The position numbers were made by a program, and so were the translations under genes. From assembly GCF_000381905.1 (NCBI RefSeq), contig NZ_KB907247.1, forward strand, positions 1 through 64,000: DNA of 64,000 bases, read 5' to 3'. The stretch is from Paenibacillus fonticola DSM 21315. GTDB lineage: Bacteria; Bacillota; Bacilli; Paenibacillales; Paenibacillaceae. Of the stretch, positions 52,962 to 62,028 are shown piece after piece. Under the pieces are notes generated by a model. That model did no database searches, was not told the DNA's origin, and saw nothing but the letters and a program-made list of their open reading frames with translations. Position 1 is the stretch's first letter, and each line of letters starts with the position of its first letter.

Positions 52962-53636
52962 ATGGCGCAAACTGCAAAAAAACAATACGCCGTCATCGGC
53001 ATGGGCCGCTTCGGGCTTAGCGTGGCTAGCGCGCTTAGCGGCATGGGCTTTGATGTGCTGGCAATCGATGCGAACGAACACCGGACGCAGGCGGTATCCA
53101 ATATCGTTACGCATGCCGTTTCGGCTGACTCTACAGATGAGGAGGCGCTTCGCGCGCTGGGCATACGGAATTTCGACGTCGTGGTCGTGGCGATCGGCGA
53201 GAATATTCAGGCCAGTATATTGACGACACTGATTTTAAAGGATCTTGGCGGACCGATCATTATCGTTAAAGCCCAAAACGAGCTGCACGGTAAGGTTCTG
53301 AATAAGATTGGGGCGGACAAGGTCATTTATCCGGAACGGGACATGGGGCTGCGCCTCGCCCATCACTTGACCTCACCGAATATTTTGGACTATATCGAAT
53401 TGTCGGACGAATACAGCATCGTTGATTTGCAAATTACGAGAGCGATGGTCGGCAAGAACCTGAAGGAGCTCGACATTCGGGCCAAATTCGGCTGTAACGT
53501 CATGGCGATTAAGACGGGCAGCAAAATGAATATTTCGCCGGCGGCCAACGATCGGCTTGAAGAAGGCGATATACTTGTCATCGTAGGCGAGAAGAACGAT
53601 CTGACGAAGCTGGAGCTGGCTTATTCGGAATCATAA
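52962..53636 (+). CDS. ktrC: KtrA/KtrC-type potassium channel gating subunit
   Basis: 224 aa from ATG 52962, five bases after AGGTGG; an upstream in-frame ATG at 52941 has no site. RCK_N Rossmann domain with GMGRFG (13-18) and acidic D at the end of strand 2 (LAIDANEH), then an RCK_C domain (~140-224). The octameric ring gates a KtrB/KtrD membrane subunit, binding ATP/ADP and c-di-AMP. Length equals KtrA/KtrC of B. subtilis. No ktrB/ktrD is adjacent, as is normal for KtrC. Whether it is KtrA or KtrC cannot be decided by eye. Confidence 0.88.
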   Translation: MAQTAKKQYAVIGMGRFGLSVASALSGMGFDVLAIDANEHRTQAVSNIVTHAVSADSTDEEALRALGIRNFDVVVVAIGENIQASILTTLILKDLGGPIIIVKAQNELHGKVLNKIGADKVIYPERDMGLRLAHHLTSPNILDYIELSDEYSIVDLQITRAMVGKNLKELDIRAKFGCNVMAIKTGSKMNISPAANDRLEEGDILVIVGEKNDLTKLELAYSES

Positions 53637-53657
53637 TGTAGGGGGATGAATTAACCG

Positions 53658-54452
53658 ATGCAGCAAATTACTTCTTCGCATAATCCCCGCGTGAAGGAAT
53701 GGGCCGGGCTGCTTGAGAAGAAAAATAGGGACAAGCACCGGAAATACTTGATAGAAGGCATTCATTTGGTTCAGGAAGCGCTAAAGGCGAGCGTTGAGCT
53801 GGAATGCGTATGCTATGAGATCGAGCGGGGCATCCCTGCGGAATTGACGCAGGCTGCGTCTGCATCTCTTGATGTGGAATGGGTGGCTGTGACGGCCGCC
53901 ATTATCGCCAAGTGCACCGATGCCAAGACACCGCAGCCCGTATTCGCGGTCGTCCGCAAGAGCGGCGATGAGCTGGAGCCCTTGCTGGCGGAGGAGCGCA
54001 GTCTCGTCGTCGTCCTCGATGGGGTGCAGGATCCGGGCAACGTCGGCACGATCATACGCAGTGCGGATGCCGTAGGGGCGAGCGGTGTAATCGTCGGCGC
54101 GGGCTGCGCGGATATATATAATCCGAAAGTAATTCGCTCGACGATGGGCTCGCTGTTCCATTTGCCCGTCATTGAAGGGGACCTGGCCGACATTCTGCCC
54201 CAGGCCAAAGCGCGGGGCATCCGGCTCGCCGGTACCAGCCTGCAGGCGGCGGAAAGCTGCTATGCCTATGACTTTACAGGGCCGGTATGGCTCCTGTTCG
54301 GCAGTGAGGCGAGGGGGCTCAGCGCGAACGTGCGGGAGCTAATGGACGACGGGCTGCTTATTCCGATGCGGGGGCAGGCAGAATCGTTGAACGTGGCGAT
54401 GGCCGCGTCGGTGCTTCTGTTTGAAGCGCAGCGGCAGCGGTATTTTAATTAA
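53658..54452 (+). CDS. TrmH/SpoU family RNA 2'-O-methyltransferase (YsgA-like)
   Basis: 264 aa. An N-terminal RNA-binding substrate domain (SHNPRVKEWAGLLEKKNRD, IEGIHLVQEAL) and a C-terminal SPOUT knot domain with the three motifs LDGVQDPGNVGTIIRSADA, LLFGSEARGLS and IPMRGQAESLNVAMAAS. Uses S-adenosylmethionine to methylate a ribose 2'-OH, probably in 23S rRNA. Follows ktrC by 21 bases. In B. subtilis ysgA precedes pheST; here an ABC transporter follows. Confidence 0.92.
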   Translation: MQQITSSHNPRVKEWAGLLEKKNRDKHRKYLIEGIHLVQEALKASVELECVCYEIERGIPAELTQAASASLDVEWVAVTAAIIAKCTDAKTPQPVFAVVRKSGDELEPLLAEERSLVVVLDGVQDPGNVGTIIRSADAVGASGVIVGAGCADIYNPKVIRSTMGSLFHLPVIEGDLADILPQAKARGIRLAGTSLQAAESCYAYDFTGPVWLLFGSEARGLSANVRELMDDGLLIPMRGQAESLNVAMAASVLLFEAQRQRYFN

Positions 54453-54516
54453 ACAAAATTCCTGTCGACGATTCTAAATAACATCCAGGGATAAAAATAA
54501 CTGTCCACAAATGCAC

Positions 54517-54566
54517 AAAGACTGGAAAAGATCAATCCTCACCGATCATTTCCCAGTCTTTTTCTT
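54517..54566 (+). terminator. terminator of the methyltransferase gene
   Basis: AAAGACTGGAAAAGATC (54517-54533) pairs with GATCATTTCCCAGTCTTT (54544-54561) with one bulge, followed by TTCTTTT. It marks the break in composition before the AT-rich ABC operon. Confidence 0.85.
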
Positions 54567-54719
54567 TTCAAGCTCTTTCATAATTCGAATTAACAAGGTC
54601 TTTAAACTTATTATTTTAGAATACTGCAAAAAATTCAATAAAATAATAACATTAATAACCAGTGAAACGTTTACTACTAAAGATCAATATCTAGTTGAAT
54701 AATGCGGGAGGAGACTGTA

Positions 54720-55601
54720 ATGTCGTTAAAAGTAAATGATGTAATTAAATCTTATCCTGGCAGTGAGTTTCGTATTCAAAATATTAATTTAGAAATTGAA
54801 CAAGGAATGTTTGGTTTGCTGGGCAGGAACGGTGCCGGGAAAACTAGTCTTATGCGGATCCTTACTACTTTATTAGAGCCTTCTAGTGGGCAAATTTCTT
54901 TATATGGCGTTGAATATGGAAATAAAAATAATGATACGTTAAGACGGATGATTGGTTATCTTCCACAAGAACTTGGCTTATATCCAGAGCTGACGGTATA
55001 TGAAACACTTGATTATTTTGGCATATTAAACAAAATTCCGGCTCGCAAAAGAAAAGTGTCTATCACCGATCTTTTGAATGAAGTCAATTTGTTTGAAGAC
55101 CGGTTTAAAAAAGTGAAACATCTTTCTGGCGGAATGAAACGAAGAGTAGGCTTGGCGCAAGCTATGCTGCATAATCCCAAAATGATCGTAGTGGACGAAC
55201 CCACCGCAGGGCTGGATCCGGAAGAAAGAATTCGCATCCGAAATTTGTTGGTCGATTTCAGTAAAAAATCGATTGTATTGCTGTCAACGCATATTGTCGA
55301 AGACATCGCAACGACCTGCACAGATTTAGCTATCCTGGAGAAAGGGCAGATCAGCTATCATGGAACCGTGAAGCAGTTGATTGCAGAAGCGGAAGGGAAA
55401 GTGAGAAAAGCGACGGTTCAATCGATGGAAGAGCTTGATCTTATTAGAAAGAAGCATACTGTCCTCTCAAATATCCACCTGAAAGATGGCATCGAGGTGC
55501 GGTTTATCAGCCAGGATGAACCCGGGTTTGAGAGCGTTATTGAATCGCCTAATATTGAAGATGCTTACATCCTCTACACCGGGGGTGCAGTCGGTGCATA
55601 G
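54720..55601 (+). CDS. ABC transporter ATP-binding protein (ABC-2 exporter type)
   Basis: 293 aa from ATG 54720, six bases after GGGAGGAG. Walker A GRNGAGKT (35-42), Q loop YLPQELGLYP, signature LSGGMKRRVGLAQ, Walker B MIVVDEPTAGLD and H loop LLSTHIVED. The C-terminal ~80 residues are an extra domain typical of DrrA/CcmA-like exporter ATPases. First of a three-gene operon that is AT-richer than its neighbours, suggesting horizontal acquisition. Cargo unknown (antimicrobial peptide, lipid or toxin self-protection are possible). Confidence 0.92.
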   Translation: MSLKVNDVIKSYPGSEFRIQNINLEIEQGMFGLLGRNGAGKTSLMRILTTLLEPSSGQISLYGVEYGNKNNDTLRRMIGYLPQELGLYPELTVYETLDYFGILNKIPARKRKVSITDLLNEVNLFEDRFKKVKHLSGGMKRRVGLAQAMLHNPKMIVVDEPTAGLDPEERIRIRNLLVDFSKKSIVLLSTHIVEDIATTCTDLAILEKGQISYHGTVKQLIAEAEGKVRKATVQSMEELDLIRKKHTVLSNIHLKDGIEVRFISQDEPGFESVIESPNIEDAYILYTGGAVGA

Positions 55602-56715
55602 TATCTTGGTCTTACTGGCTTTAACGAAAGTTGAGATGAAACGGCAAATGAAAAGCCTTTCGTTTTGGCTTGTGTCTTTTATTTTTATATTTTTTATATA
55701 TACAGAAGTATCGCCTTACCTAATCAATTATCCGATTGAGAGCCAAAAAAAACTCGACCAATTAAAGAAGCAGGGAGCATACGGGGATTTTTATGTAAAT
55801 AAGACGGTTACAGACAAAATGAATGATGTAAAAGAGTACTTATCCAATTATATGAAGTCCGATATTCCACAGGAAAGAAAAGCAGAGCTCGATCTTCTTT
55901 TAAATGAAATTAATGAGGGAAGCAAGGGACTAGGGGAAGTATTAGCTTATTTTGAAGCTTCAACATCGGAAAACGCAGCGAATGAGTTAGCGGTCATTAG
56001 ATCTATTATCGATACGGTAAAAAGAGAAGCCACACTGGAGGAAGTCCAAGCCAAAGTAAAGACCGCACTTGAAAATTCGCCTTTTTCTGTTTATATATCG
56101 AAAATCTACGGAGATCGAACAACTGCTTTGTTGAATTTTTTAATGCTTTTCATATTTGCATTTCTGTTCGCTAGAGATCACAAAAACCAACTGGGAGAAA
56201 TTCTTCATACCAAGGCAGTGAAGCCCTATGAATACGTCCTTGGAAAGTATTTGGGTGCTTTAATTCCTTTATTGGCATTAGTGCTGATAACGGCACTCGT
56301 TGTTGATTTTTGCATGTACATTAACTTTTTATCGCATCCGGATTATAAAATCAATCTGTTGAATATTGTTAACTATACATTGCTGTTTCCCGTTGTTTCG
56401 CTACTTTTTTCAAGTGCTCTTGTTACTTTTCTGGCTTTGGTTTTTAAAAATGGTTTTGCAGTAATCCCCGTATACGCTGCTTATTACATGTTCGCGATTA
56501 ATCCAGATGTCAGCTTTTTTGGCACTGCAAACTTGTTGGATATGCTGATCAGAATGAAGGGCAATTTCTTAACGTTGATACCAGATGCTGAATGGAGGAG
56601 CATCTATTTTAATCGAGCATTTTATATGTTGCTGACCGCCATACTTCTGTCGCTGGCTTCAACATGCTGGAAATATAGCACCCGACAAAAAAGAGGGAGG
56701 AAATGGGCGACATGA
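55594..56715 (+). CDS. ABC-2 type transporter permease with large external domain
   Basis: 373 aa from GTG 55594, eight bases after GGGGG; ATG 55636 is an alternative. One N-terminal transmembrane helix (LSFWLVSFIFIFFIYTEV), an extracytoplasmic helical domain of ~140 residues, then five or six helices (LLNFLMLFIFAFLFARDHKNQ onwards). This topology is typical of peptide-exporting or immunity ABC-2 permeases. Overlaps the ATPase gene by 8 bases. Confidence 0.8.
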   Translation: MHSILVLLALTKVEMKRQMKSLSFWLVSFIFIFFIYTEVSPYLINYPIESQKKLDQLKKQGAYGDFYVNKTVTDKMNDVKEYLSNYMKSDIPQERKAELDLLLNEINEGSKGLGEVLAYFEASTSENAANELAVIRSIIDTVKREATLEEVQAKVKTALENSPFSVYISKIYGDRTTALLNFLMLFIFAFLFARDHKNQLGEILHTKAVKPYEYVLGKYLGALIPLLALVLITALVVDFCMYINFLSHPDYKINLLNIVNYTLLFPVVSLLFSSALVTFLALVFKNGFAVIPVYAAYYMFAINPDVSFFGTANLLDMLIRMKGNFLTLIPDAEWRSIYFNRAFYMLLTAILLSLASTCWKYSTRQKRGRKWAT

Positions 56716-57413
56716 GTTCCATAGGCAATCTTTTTAAATATAACTTTAAAATTATGCTAAGCAACAAATATATCGTTTGTGCGGTGTACTGCATTTTATT
56801 CCCGTTCTTTTTGAACTTTACTATACCCGAATATGTTATGTTTGAAATCTACTTTTCAATTATTGGGATCGTCGCTTTGACGGATATTTTTAGAATAGAA
56901 TCTTACCATGGTATAAGTGAAATGATCTTTATAAACAATTTTCGTAGAGTTGCAACAGTATGTATACGTTTAATTTGGAGCATGATGTTTATAGTGCTAT
57001 TGTCGATATTAAGCTATGGAACGATGTATTTGAAACAGCAATTGTTTCCGATGAATCAAGCGTGGCTCCCATCTTACTGGCCAGCATTGGGCCTCTCCTT
57101 GTCTACGAGCCTTTTTCTAGGCTGCATCAGCATGACGATAGCGAATTTGACTTCGAATGTGATACTCGGGTATATCGCCGGATTTTTTTACTGGATGATT
57201 TGTTTGGTTAACCAAGGATATCCGTCCATTTTGCATTTGTTTCAATACAGCAACTTTGTAGGCTTAAGCTATGAAGATCATTTTTTGGAGATAGGGCTCA
57301 GTAAATTACTTTTTATCGTGATCACTATCATTTTAGCTCTAAGCAACTTGCTCCTGTTACGGAAAAGTCCGATCAATACAAGAAGATTAATTCCATTTGG
57401 AAAAAAACATTAA
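56703..57413 (+). CDS. second membrane subunit of the ABC exporter
   Basis: 236 aa, about six transmembrane helices, Phe/Ile/Leu-rich. No named family recognised beyond ABC-2-like membrane protein. GAGGGAGG precedes two possible starts, ATG 56703 and ATG 56712; the latter is better spaced. Overlaps the first permease by 13 bases, so it probably forms a heterodimeric channel with it. Confidence 0.75.
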   Translation: MGDMSSIGNLFKYNFKIMLSNKYIVCAVYCILFPFFLNFTIPEYVMFEIYFSIIGIVALTDIFRIESYHGISEMIFINNFRRVATVCIRLIWSMMFIVLLSILSYGTMYLKQQLFPMNQAWLPSYWPALGLSLSTSLFLGCISMTIANLTSNVILGYIAGFFYWMICLVNQGYPSILHLFQYSNFVGLSYEDHFLEIGLSKLLFIVITIILALSNLLLLRKSPINTRRLIPFGKKH

Positions 57414-57466
57414 GGCACTATAGAGCGGAATTGAGCGAAATAAACAAACCGTCGTCCAAAATAAAG

Positions 57467-57502
57467 CGCCCAACCTCTCTAGGAGCAGAGGTTGGGCGTT
57501 TT
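57467..57502. terminator. bidirectional terminator after the ABC operon
   Basis: CGCCCAACCTCT (57467-57478) and AGAGGTTGGGCG (57487-57498) are perfect 12-bp arms, followed by TTTT; A-rich sequence on the other side supports use by the leftward SLH gene. Confidence 0.88.
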
Positions 57503-57510
57503 GGCTGAAG

Positions 57511-58152
57511 TTACAATTCGGGAAGATCCTGCGGATTATCCTTCTCGGAAGGTCTTTCAAGCAATCCGCCGATGCCATAATCGCTGACATTTTTAATGAA
57601 CTGCAGCGCTTCGGCACGGGTTAAGGCACTACTGCCGTCAAAGCTGGCTACGCTTGTGACGCCGGGCTCCTTACCCTGGGCCAGCCCAAAAGCCAGCACG
57701 TAGTGAATGGCGTGATATCCACTGAAGTTGACGCCTTCCGTAGCGGTGATCAATTCGGCGACCTGCTCCCGGGAGATCGGCCGATTTCGTGAAGCCGCCT
57801 CCTCGTAGCCCTGAAGCGGATAGTTCAATTGCTCTGCCCGAGCGTAATAAGCATTCGCCCAGTGGCTTTGCGGAGAAGACGATGCCAGCTCCGGCTCGAA
57901 TGCCCGCAGCAGCATGGCGAGGAATTCAGCCTCGCTCACCGTTTGCTGCGGCTTGAATGTTCCGTCGGCGTACCCTTTGACCATTTCCCTGGAAATGGCC
58001 CAGTGGACCGTCTCTTCGTACCATGAGCCCTTCTTGACGTCCGTGAAGGAGAGCTGCTCTGCGGCATGGAGCGTTGATGGCTGTGCTGCCCCTAAAAGGG
58101 ACAAGGCCAGTACAGATATTACGGTTAGTTTAGTGAATGTTCGAATTTTCAT
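57511..58152 (-). CDS. secreted S-layer homology (SLH) domain protein
   Basis: 213 aa. Signal peptide to about residue 30 (LSLLGAAQPSTLHA). A clear SLH motif follows (FTDVKKGSWYEETVHWAIS, GYADGTFKP), then two weaker repeats (ISREQVAELI; LTRAEALQFI), so nearly the whole mature protein is a three-SLH module binding pyruvylated cell-wall polysaccharide. It has no catalytic domain. Twelve bases behind the protease gene, so co-transcribed; the pair may work together at the cell surface. Confidence 0.88.
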   Translation of the reverse strand: MKIRTFTKLTVISVLALSLLGAAQPSTLHAAEQLSFTDVKKGSWYEETVHWAISREMVKGYADGTFKPQQTVSEAEFLAMLLRAFEPELASSSPQSHWANAYYARAEQLNYPLQGYEEAASRNRPISREQVAELITATEGVNFSGYHAIHYVLAFGLAQGKEPGVTSVASFDGSSALTRAEALQFIKNVSDYGIGGLLERPSEKDNPQDLPEL

Positions 58153-58164
58153 AGTTACAAACCC

Positions 58165-60921
58165 CTATCTCGTTGTGAACTCTAGCATCAACGGGTTTTT
58201 CAGCTCAAAGCTGTCGGCCGAACGCAAGCTCGATTTGCCTCTTACTGTCGTGTCCAAGATGATGGTGTAGGTTTCTTTGGAAGCAAACTGCCCCTTCTTC
58301 GGCGTAACATGAATTCGATTGAACAGAATTTTGATCTCTACCGAATCCTGTACAGCCTCACCCTTGCTGTTGAGAACGAAGACGTTTTCGCCAGGCTTAA
58401 GTGACGATGGATCAATGTATTTATAGTTCGCGCTTTTCATGGCCACTTGAAGGCTGATTCCAATTGGCACGCTAGAGCGAAGTCCCTGTCTGGATGGAAG
58501 ATCCTGGAGGCCAAGCTCTTTCTTGAGGTGTTCCAATTCCTGACGGAACTCTTCGCGCATTTCCTGATCGGTCACCCCTTGAATGGCCAGGCCCTGAACG
58601 GCCATCTTGGCCTGGACGAAGTCGCCGATCGTTAGCGTCTGCTTGGCTTTGTCCAGCGATGCTTTTGCTTCCTGGAGCTGGCTCACTGCACCCGCGTCCG
58701 CATTGCTCTGCTCCCCGATTTGAGCCGTATTTCCGGTTGGAGCAGGTGTTACATTAACCGGCACCTGGATGGTTCCCCCTGACGGGCTCGATGGTCCCCC
58801 TGCCGAAGGAGGCGTCGAAGGGCCAGGGTTATTCACGACCGGAACGGCCAGGGTTCTTGCTGTCAGCGAAGTCCCGTCCGATACATTGCCATGAGTGTCC
58901 ACGGTCTTGACGACGATGCTATAGGCGGTGTCCGCAAGCAAACCGGTAAAATTGTAGGATGCCGCCGCAGTATCGGCCATGTAGTTATTGTTGATATACA
59001 GCTTAACCTTGGCGAAATCCGGGTCGGCCGGGTTGCTCCAACGCACCTGCAGCGAAGAACTCGTCGCGTTCACCAACGCCAAATGAGTCACTTCCGCCGG
59101 CGGTGTTGTATCAACTGCAGGCGTTTCATGGCCAGGGTCTTCCGGGTTCACAGGGGCAACATCATCTGCCGCTTGGGTTGAAGCGGTAAGGGATACCCCC
59201 GACGAAATGTTCCCGGCAAGGTCTACAGTCTTCACCACAAAGCGGTAGCTTGTATCCGGGGTCAGCCCGTCGAACTTATAGGCTGTTTCCGCGGTCTCGT
59301 GCACCTTATTCCCGTCGACATACAGATAGACCTTGGCAAAGTCAGCGTCTAGCGGATTGCTCCAGGACAGCTTCACATAAGTGGATGACGTTGCCGTTAC
59401 CGTCAAATTCGTTACTTCTGCCGGGGCGGCCGTATCCGGTACCGGAGGAATATCCTGGGTAGTGGCCGTGATCGTCTGGCCCGAAGATTCGTTTCCGCTC
59501 CAATCCGCGGATTTGATGGTGATCGTATAGGACGTGCTTGGCTGCAATTGGGTCAAGGTAAACGATTGACTGGCTGTGTTGCTTATTTGAACGTCATTGG
59601 CGTATATGTTATTGACTGCAAAATCAGAACTTATTGGATTGTTCCAAGTGAGCGAAATCGTCGAATCGGTTTTGCCTGTCACTTGCAGATTTGTGACGTT
59701 CGCCGGCGGAGTTTGATCGAGCGACCGATTGAAGGTCACCGAACCATAACCATATTCGGTATCCCGTCCGGCAGATCCCAGATCCATGGCATATTTTCTG
59801 ATTTCCTCACGCAACTGCACGTTGGTCATTCCAGGATTTTTCTGCTTGAGCAGGGCAATCATGCCGGAAACATGCGGAGCGGCTTGCGACGTTCCGCTGG
59901 ATGTGGCATAAACGGGAGTGCCGTTGTTCACATACGTGGAATAGACGTTAACGCCTGGCGCGGCGATTTCGACTTCAGCTCCGACGGAGGAAAATGCTCC
60001 GCGCACGTTGTTGGCATCCACAGCCGCTACGGCGATGACACTATCATATTTAGCAGGATAGTTGATCGTATAAGTGTCTATGGGAACATAAACAACATTG
60101 TCGTTTTCGTCTTTGATCGTCTGGCTGTTTCCAGCCGAACCGACGACAGTGATTCCCTCCGCATAGGCCCGATCTACCATTTGCTGCAATGACTCGGAAT
60201 GCGTATCTGTTCCGAGAGAAAGGTTAATAATATCCATCTTGTTCTGGATCGACCAATCGATTCCCTCAAGAATGTTCTGGAGGCTTCCTTCCCCTTCTTG
60301 ATCCATCGCTTTCACGGCATAGAGCTGAACGTCGGGAGCAATCCCAGCCATGCCGATGTCATTGCTCTTCGCGGCGATGATGCCGGCGACATGCGTGCCA
60401 TGTCCATTATCATCTGTGTAGTCATTCGTATAATCCATGGACGAGAAACCGCCGGCTATCGTTAATTCTGGATGCGGGTAAATACCGGTATCAATGACGG
60501 CTACTTTGACGCCTCGGCCACTATAGCCTTCGTTCCACATGACAGTCGGCTCTATGGCCTGAAAGCTCCATTCGGAATGGTCGGAAGGAACGGAGGCTGC
60601 CTTGAAATCCTCGTCCGTGATCCGGAAGGTAATGTTGCGCTCGATCAGCGCGATGTTCGGATCGGCTGCCAATACAGATAGATCGCTATTGCTCACTGTA
60701 GCGGCAATGGCGGGAATGGTGTCGAACTCATGCAGAACATCAACACTTTCGTTATAGACCGCTTCCTTGCCATCCTCGTTATTGTAAATGACAATGACCT
60801 CTTGCTCCATTTCTGACAGCGGGTTATTGGCGCTGGCCAGCCCAAGTCCTAGCGCTCCGATATGGAGCAGCAGCGACAGGGTGAGAACAGATGCGATAAT
60901 CTTGCTTGTTAATCTGCTCAT
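58165..60921 (-). CDS. secreted subtilisin-like serine protease with three Fn3 domains
   Basis: 918 aa. Signal peptide to about residue 31; I9-type propeptide to ~100; S8 peptidase domain with catalytic D144 (VAVIDTGIY), H174 (DNGHGTHVAG) and S345 (GTSQAAPHVSG). Three fibronectin type III domains follow at ~412-500, ~505-590 and ~610-700, each with the same DFA and SYxF/TxYxIxVK pattern. A Pro/Ser/Gly-rich linker leads to a C-terminal region of ~200 residues not recognised. It degrades extracellular protein; the Fn3 domains act as spacers or surface binders. It has no own anchor; the SLH protein next to it may supply one. Confidence 0.93.
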   Translation of the reverse strand: MSRLTSKIIASVLTLSLLLHIGALGLGLASANNPLSEMEQEVIVIYNNEDGKEAVYNESVDVLHEFDTIPAIAATVSNSDLSVLAADPNIALIERNITFRITDEDFKAASVPSDHSEWSFQAIEPTVMWNEGYSGRGVKVAVIDTGIYPHPELTIAGGFSSMDYTNDYTDDNGHGTHVAGIIAAKSNDIGMAGIAPDVQLYAVKAMDQEGEGSLQNILEGIDWSIQNKMDIINLSLGTDTHSESLQQMVDRAYAEGITVVGSAGNSQTIKDENDNVVYVPIDTYTINYPAKYDSVIAVAAVDANNVRGAFSSVGAEVEIAAPGVNVYSTYVNNGTPVYATSSGTSQAAPHVSGMIALLKQKNPGMTNVQLREEIRKYAMDLGSAGRDTEYGYGSVTFNRSLDQTPPANVTNLQVTGKTDSTISLTWNNPISSDFAVNNIYANDVQISNTASQSFTLTQLQPSTSYTITIKSADWSGNESSGQTITATTQDIPPVPDTAAPAEVTNLTVTATSSTYVKLSWSNPLDADFAKVYLYVDGNKVHETAETAYKFDGLTPDTSYRFVVKTVDLAGNISSGVSLTASTQAADDVAPVNPEDPGHETPAVDTTPPAEVTHLALVNATSSSLQVRWSNPADPDFAKVKLYINNNYMADTAAASYNFTGLLADTAYSIVVKTVDTHGNVSDGTSLTARTLAVPVVNNPGPSTPPSAGGPSSPSGGTIQVPVNVTPAPTGNTAQIGEQSNADAGAVSQLQEAKASLDKAKQTLTIGDFVQAKMAVQGLAIQGVTDQEMREEFRQELEHLKKELGLQDLPSRQGLRSSVPIGISLQVAMKSANYKYIDPSSLKPGENVFVLNSKGEAVQDSVEIKILFNRIHVTPKKGQFASKETYTIILDTTVRGKSSLRSADSFELKNPLMLEFTTR

Positions 60922-61092
60922 AGAGTGTAAATCTCTCCCTCTTATTCATTTGTGAAATTCAAGATGCAATTGAAGCAGATTCACTCCTCTCTGCCTGAAT
61001 GATATGCGATTCTATCAATATATCGGCAAATAAGTGAGCAATATTAATACAATTAAAGACTTTAGTCCTATGGAAAAACATGACTATTGCCC

Positions 61093-61121
61093 TTGACAAA
61101 ACGTCATACAAAGCACATAAT
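61093..61121 (+). promoter_or_regulatory. sigma-A promoter of the NAD salvage regulator gene
   Basis: TTGACA (61093-61098), a 17-bp spacer and CATAAT (61116-61121). Perfect -35 and good -10; transcription would start inside the palindrome that follows. Confidence 0.8.
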
Positions 61122-61144
61122 ACAATTAACAAATCGTTAATTGT
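61122..61144 (+). promoter_or_regulatory. 23-bp palindrome, candidate NrtR-type operator
   Basis: ACAATTAAC (61122-61130), 5 bases, GTTAATTGT (61136-61144): perfect 9-bp arms directly after the -10. A half-site AATACAATTAA recurs at 61046-61056. Position fits autorepression by the Nudix regulator. Confidence 0.7.
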
Positions 61145-61178
61145 TAGATGTGAAGGGATGAGGAGGCTTAAACGCAGC

Positions 61179-61955
61179 ATGTCGAACGAACAGGCATTGC
61201 AGCAATATGACGTAAAGAAATATAGAACGCCGGACGGCTACACCTCGGACATCGCGGTATTCACCATAAGGTCTACGAAGACCGAAATGTTCAAGCCGCC
61301 CCTGATGGAGCTGCAAATTATGCTGATCCAGCGCAGCATGGTGGATAGCGAGGGACGCCCCAATATCGAAGCGGGCAAATGGGCTTTGCCCGGCGGCTTC
61401 GTGGGACCGCATGAGACAGCCTTCCAATCGGCTGCCCGGGAATTGAAAGAGGAGACGGGTGTCGATCATATTCATCTCCAGCACTATGGCGTATACGATG
61501 CTCCGGGCCGCGACCCGCGGGGCTGGATTATTTCCAACGCCCACTATGCAATCGTCCCGGAGTACCAGCTTGCTGATCGTGAGGCGAATGACGATGCAAG
61601 CGCAGTTGAGCTGTTTCCCGTGGATGAGGTTCTGAAGCTGGACCTGGCCTTCGACCATGCAGAAATTATCGCCGACGCGCTTGAAGTTATCCGGCATAAG
61701 ATGCTTGAGACAACTGTGGCCAAGGAGTTCCTCCCGGCGGAATTTACGTATTCCGAGCTGCAGGCCGTGCTGCTGACGGTGACCCAGGATTCTGCGATCG
61801 CTCTGGACGCCGCGTTTGCGCGCAAAATCAAAACCTTGCCTTTTATCGAGGAAATTCAAGGGAAGAAGACGACGCGCACGTCGAAGAAGCCAACTCAGTT
61901 GTACCGTTTCGTGGATACCGTAGTGAGCAGCTCGATCTACCACGCCAGAAAGTAG
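61179..61955 (+). CDS. nrtR: NrtR-like Nudix domain transcriptional regulator of NAD metabolism
   Basis: 258 aa from ATG 61179 (GGAGG 12 bases upstream; ATG 61158 is an alternative). Residues ~15-165 are a Nudix domain with an intact Nudix box from GFVGPHE to RELKEETGV, so it may still hydrolyse ADP-ribose-like compounds. The C-terminal ~75 residues resemble the winged helix of NrtR (FTYSELQAVLLTV near its start, PTQLYRF at its end). NrtR proteins repress NAD synthesis genes and are released by ADP-ribose. Nicotinamidase and nicotinate phosphoribosyltransferase genes follow, matching this role. A simple Nudix hydrolase is the alternative. Confidence 0.75.
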   Translation: MSNEQALQQYDVKKYRTPDGYTSDIAVFTIRSTKTEMFKPPLMELQIMLIQRSMVDSEGRPNIEAGKWALPGGFVGPHETAFQSAARELKEETGVDHIHLQHYGVYDAPGRDPRGWIISNAHYAIVPEYQLADREANDDASAVELFPVDEVLKLDLAFDHAEIIADALEVIRHKMLETTVAKEFLPAEFTYSELQAVLLTVTQDSAIALDAAFARKIKTLPFIEEIQGKKTTRTSKKPTQLYRFVDTVVSSSIYHARK

Positions 61956-62028
61956 TTTTTTGCATCGTGTGGTTTATGAAAATGTGAAGTAACAAAACTA
62001 TAAGTGTTAAACCAAAGAGGAGGATTTA

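Noticed and set aside
54511-54702. 63-codon frame after the methyltransferase gene
   Set aside because: It runs through the terminator hairpin 54517-54561 and AT-rich spacer; product is low-complexity Ile/Phe/Lys.
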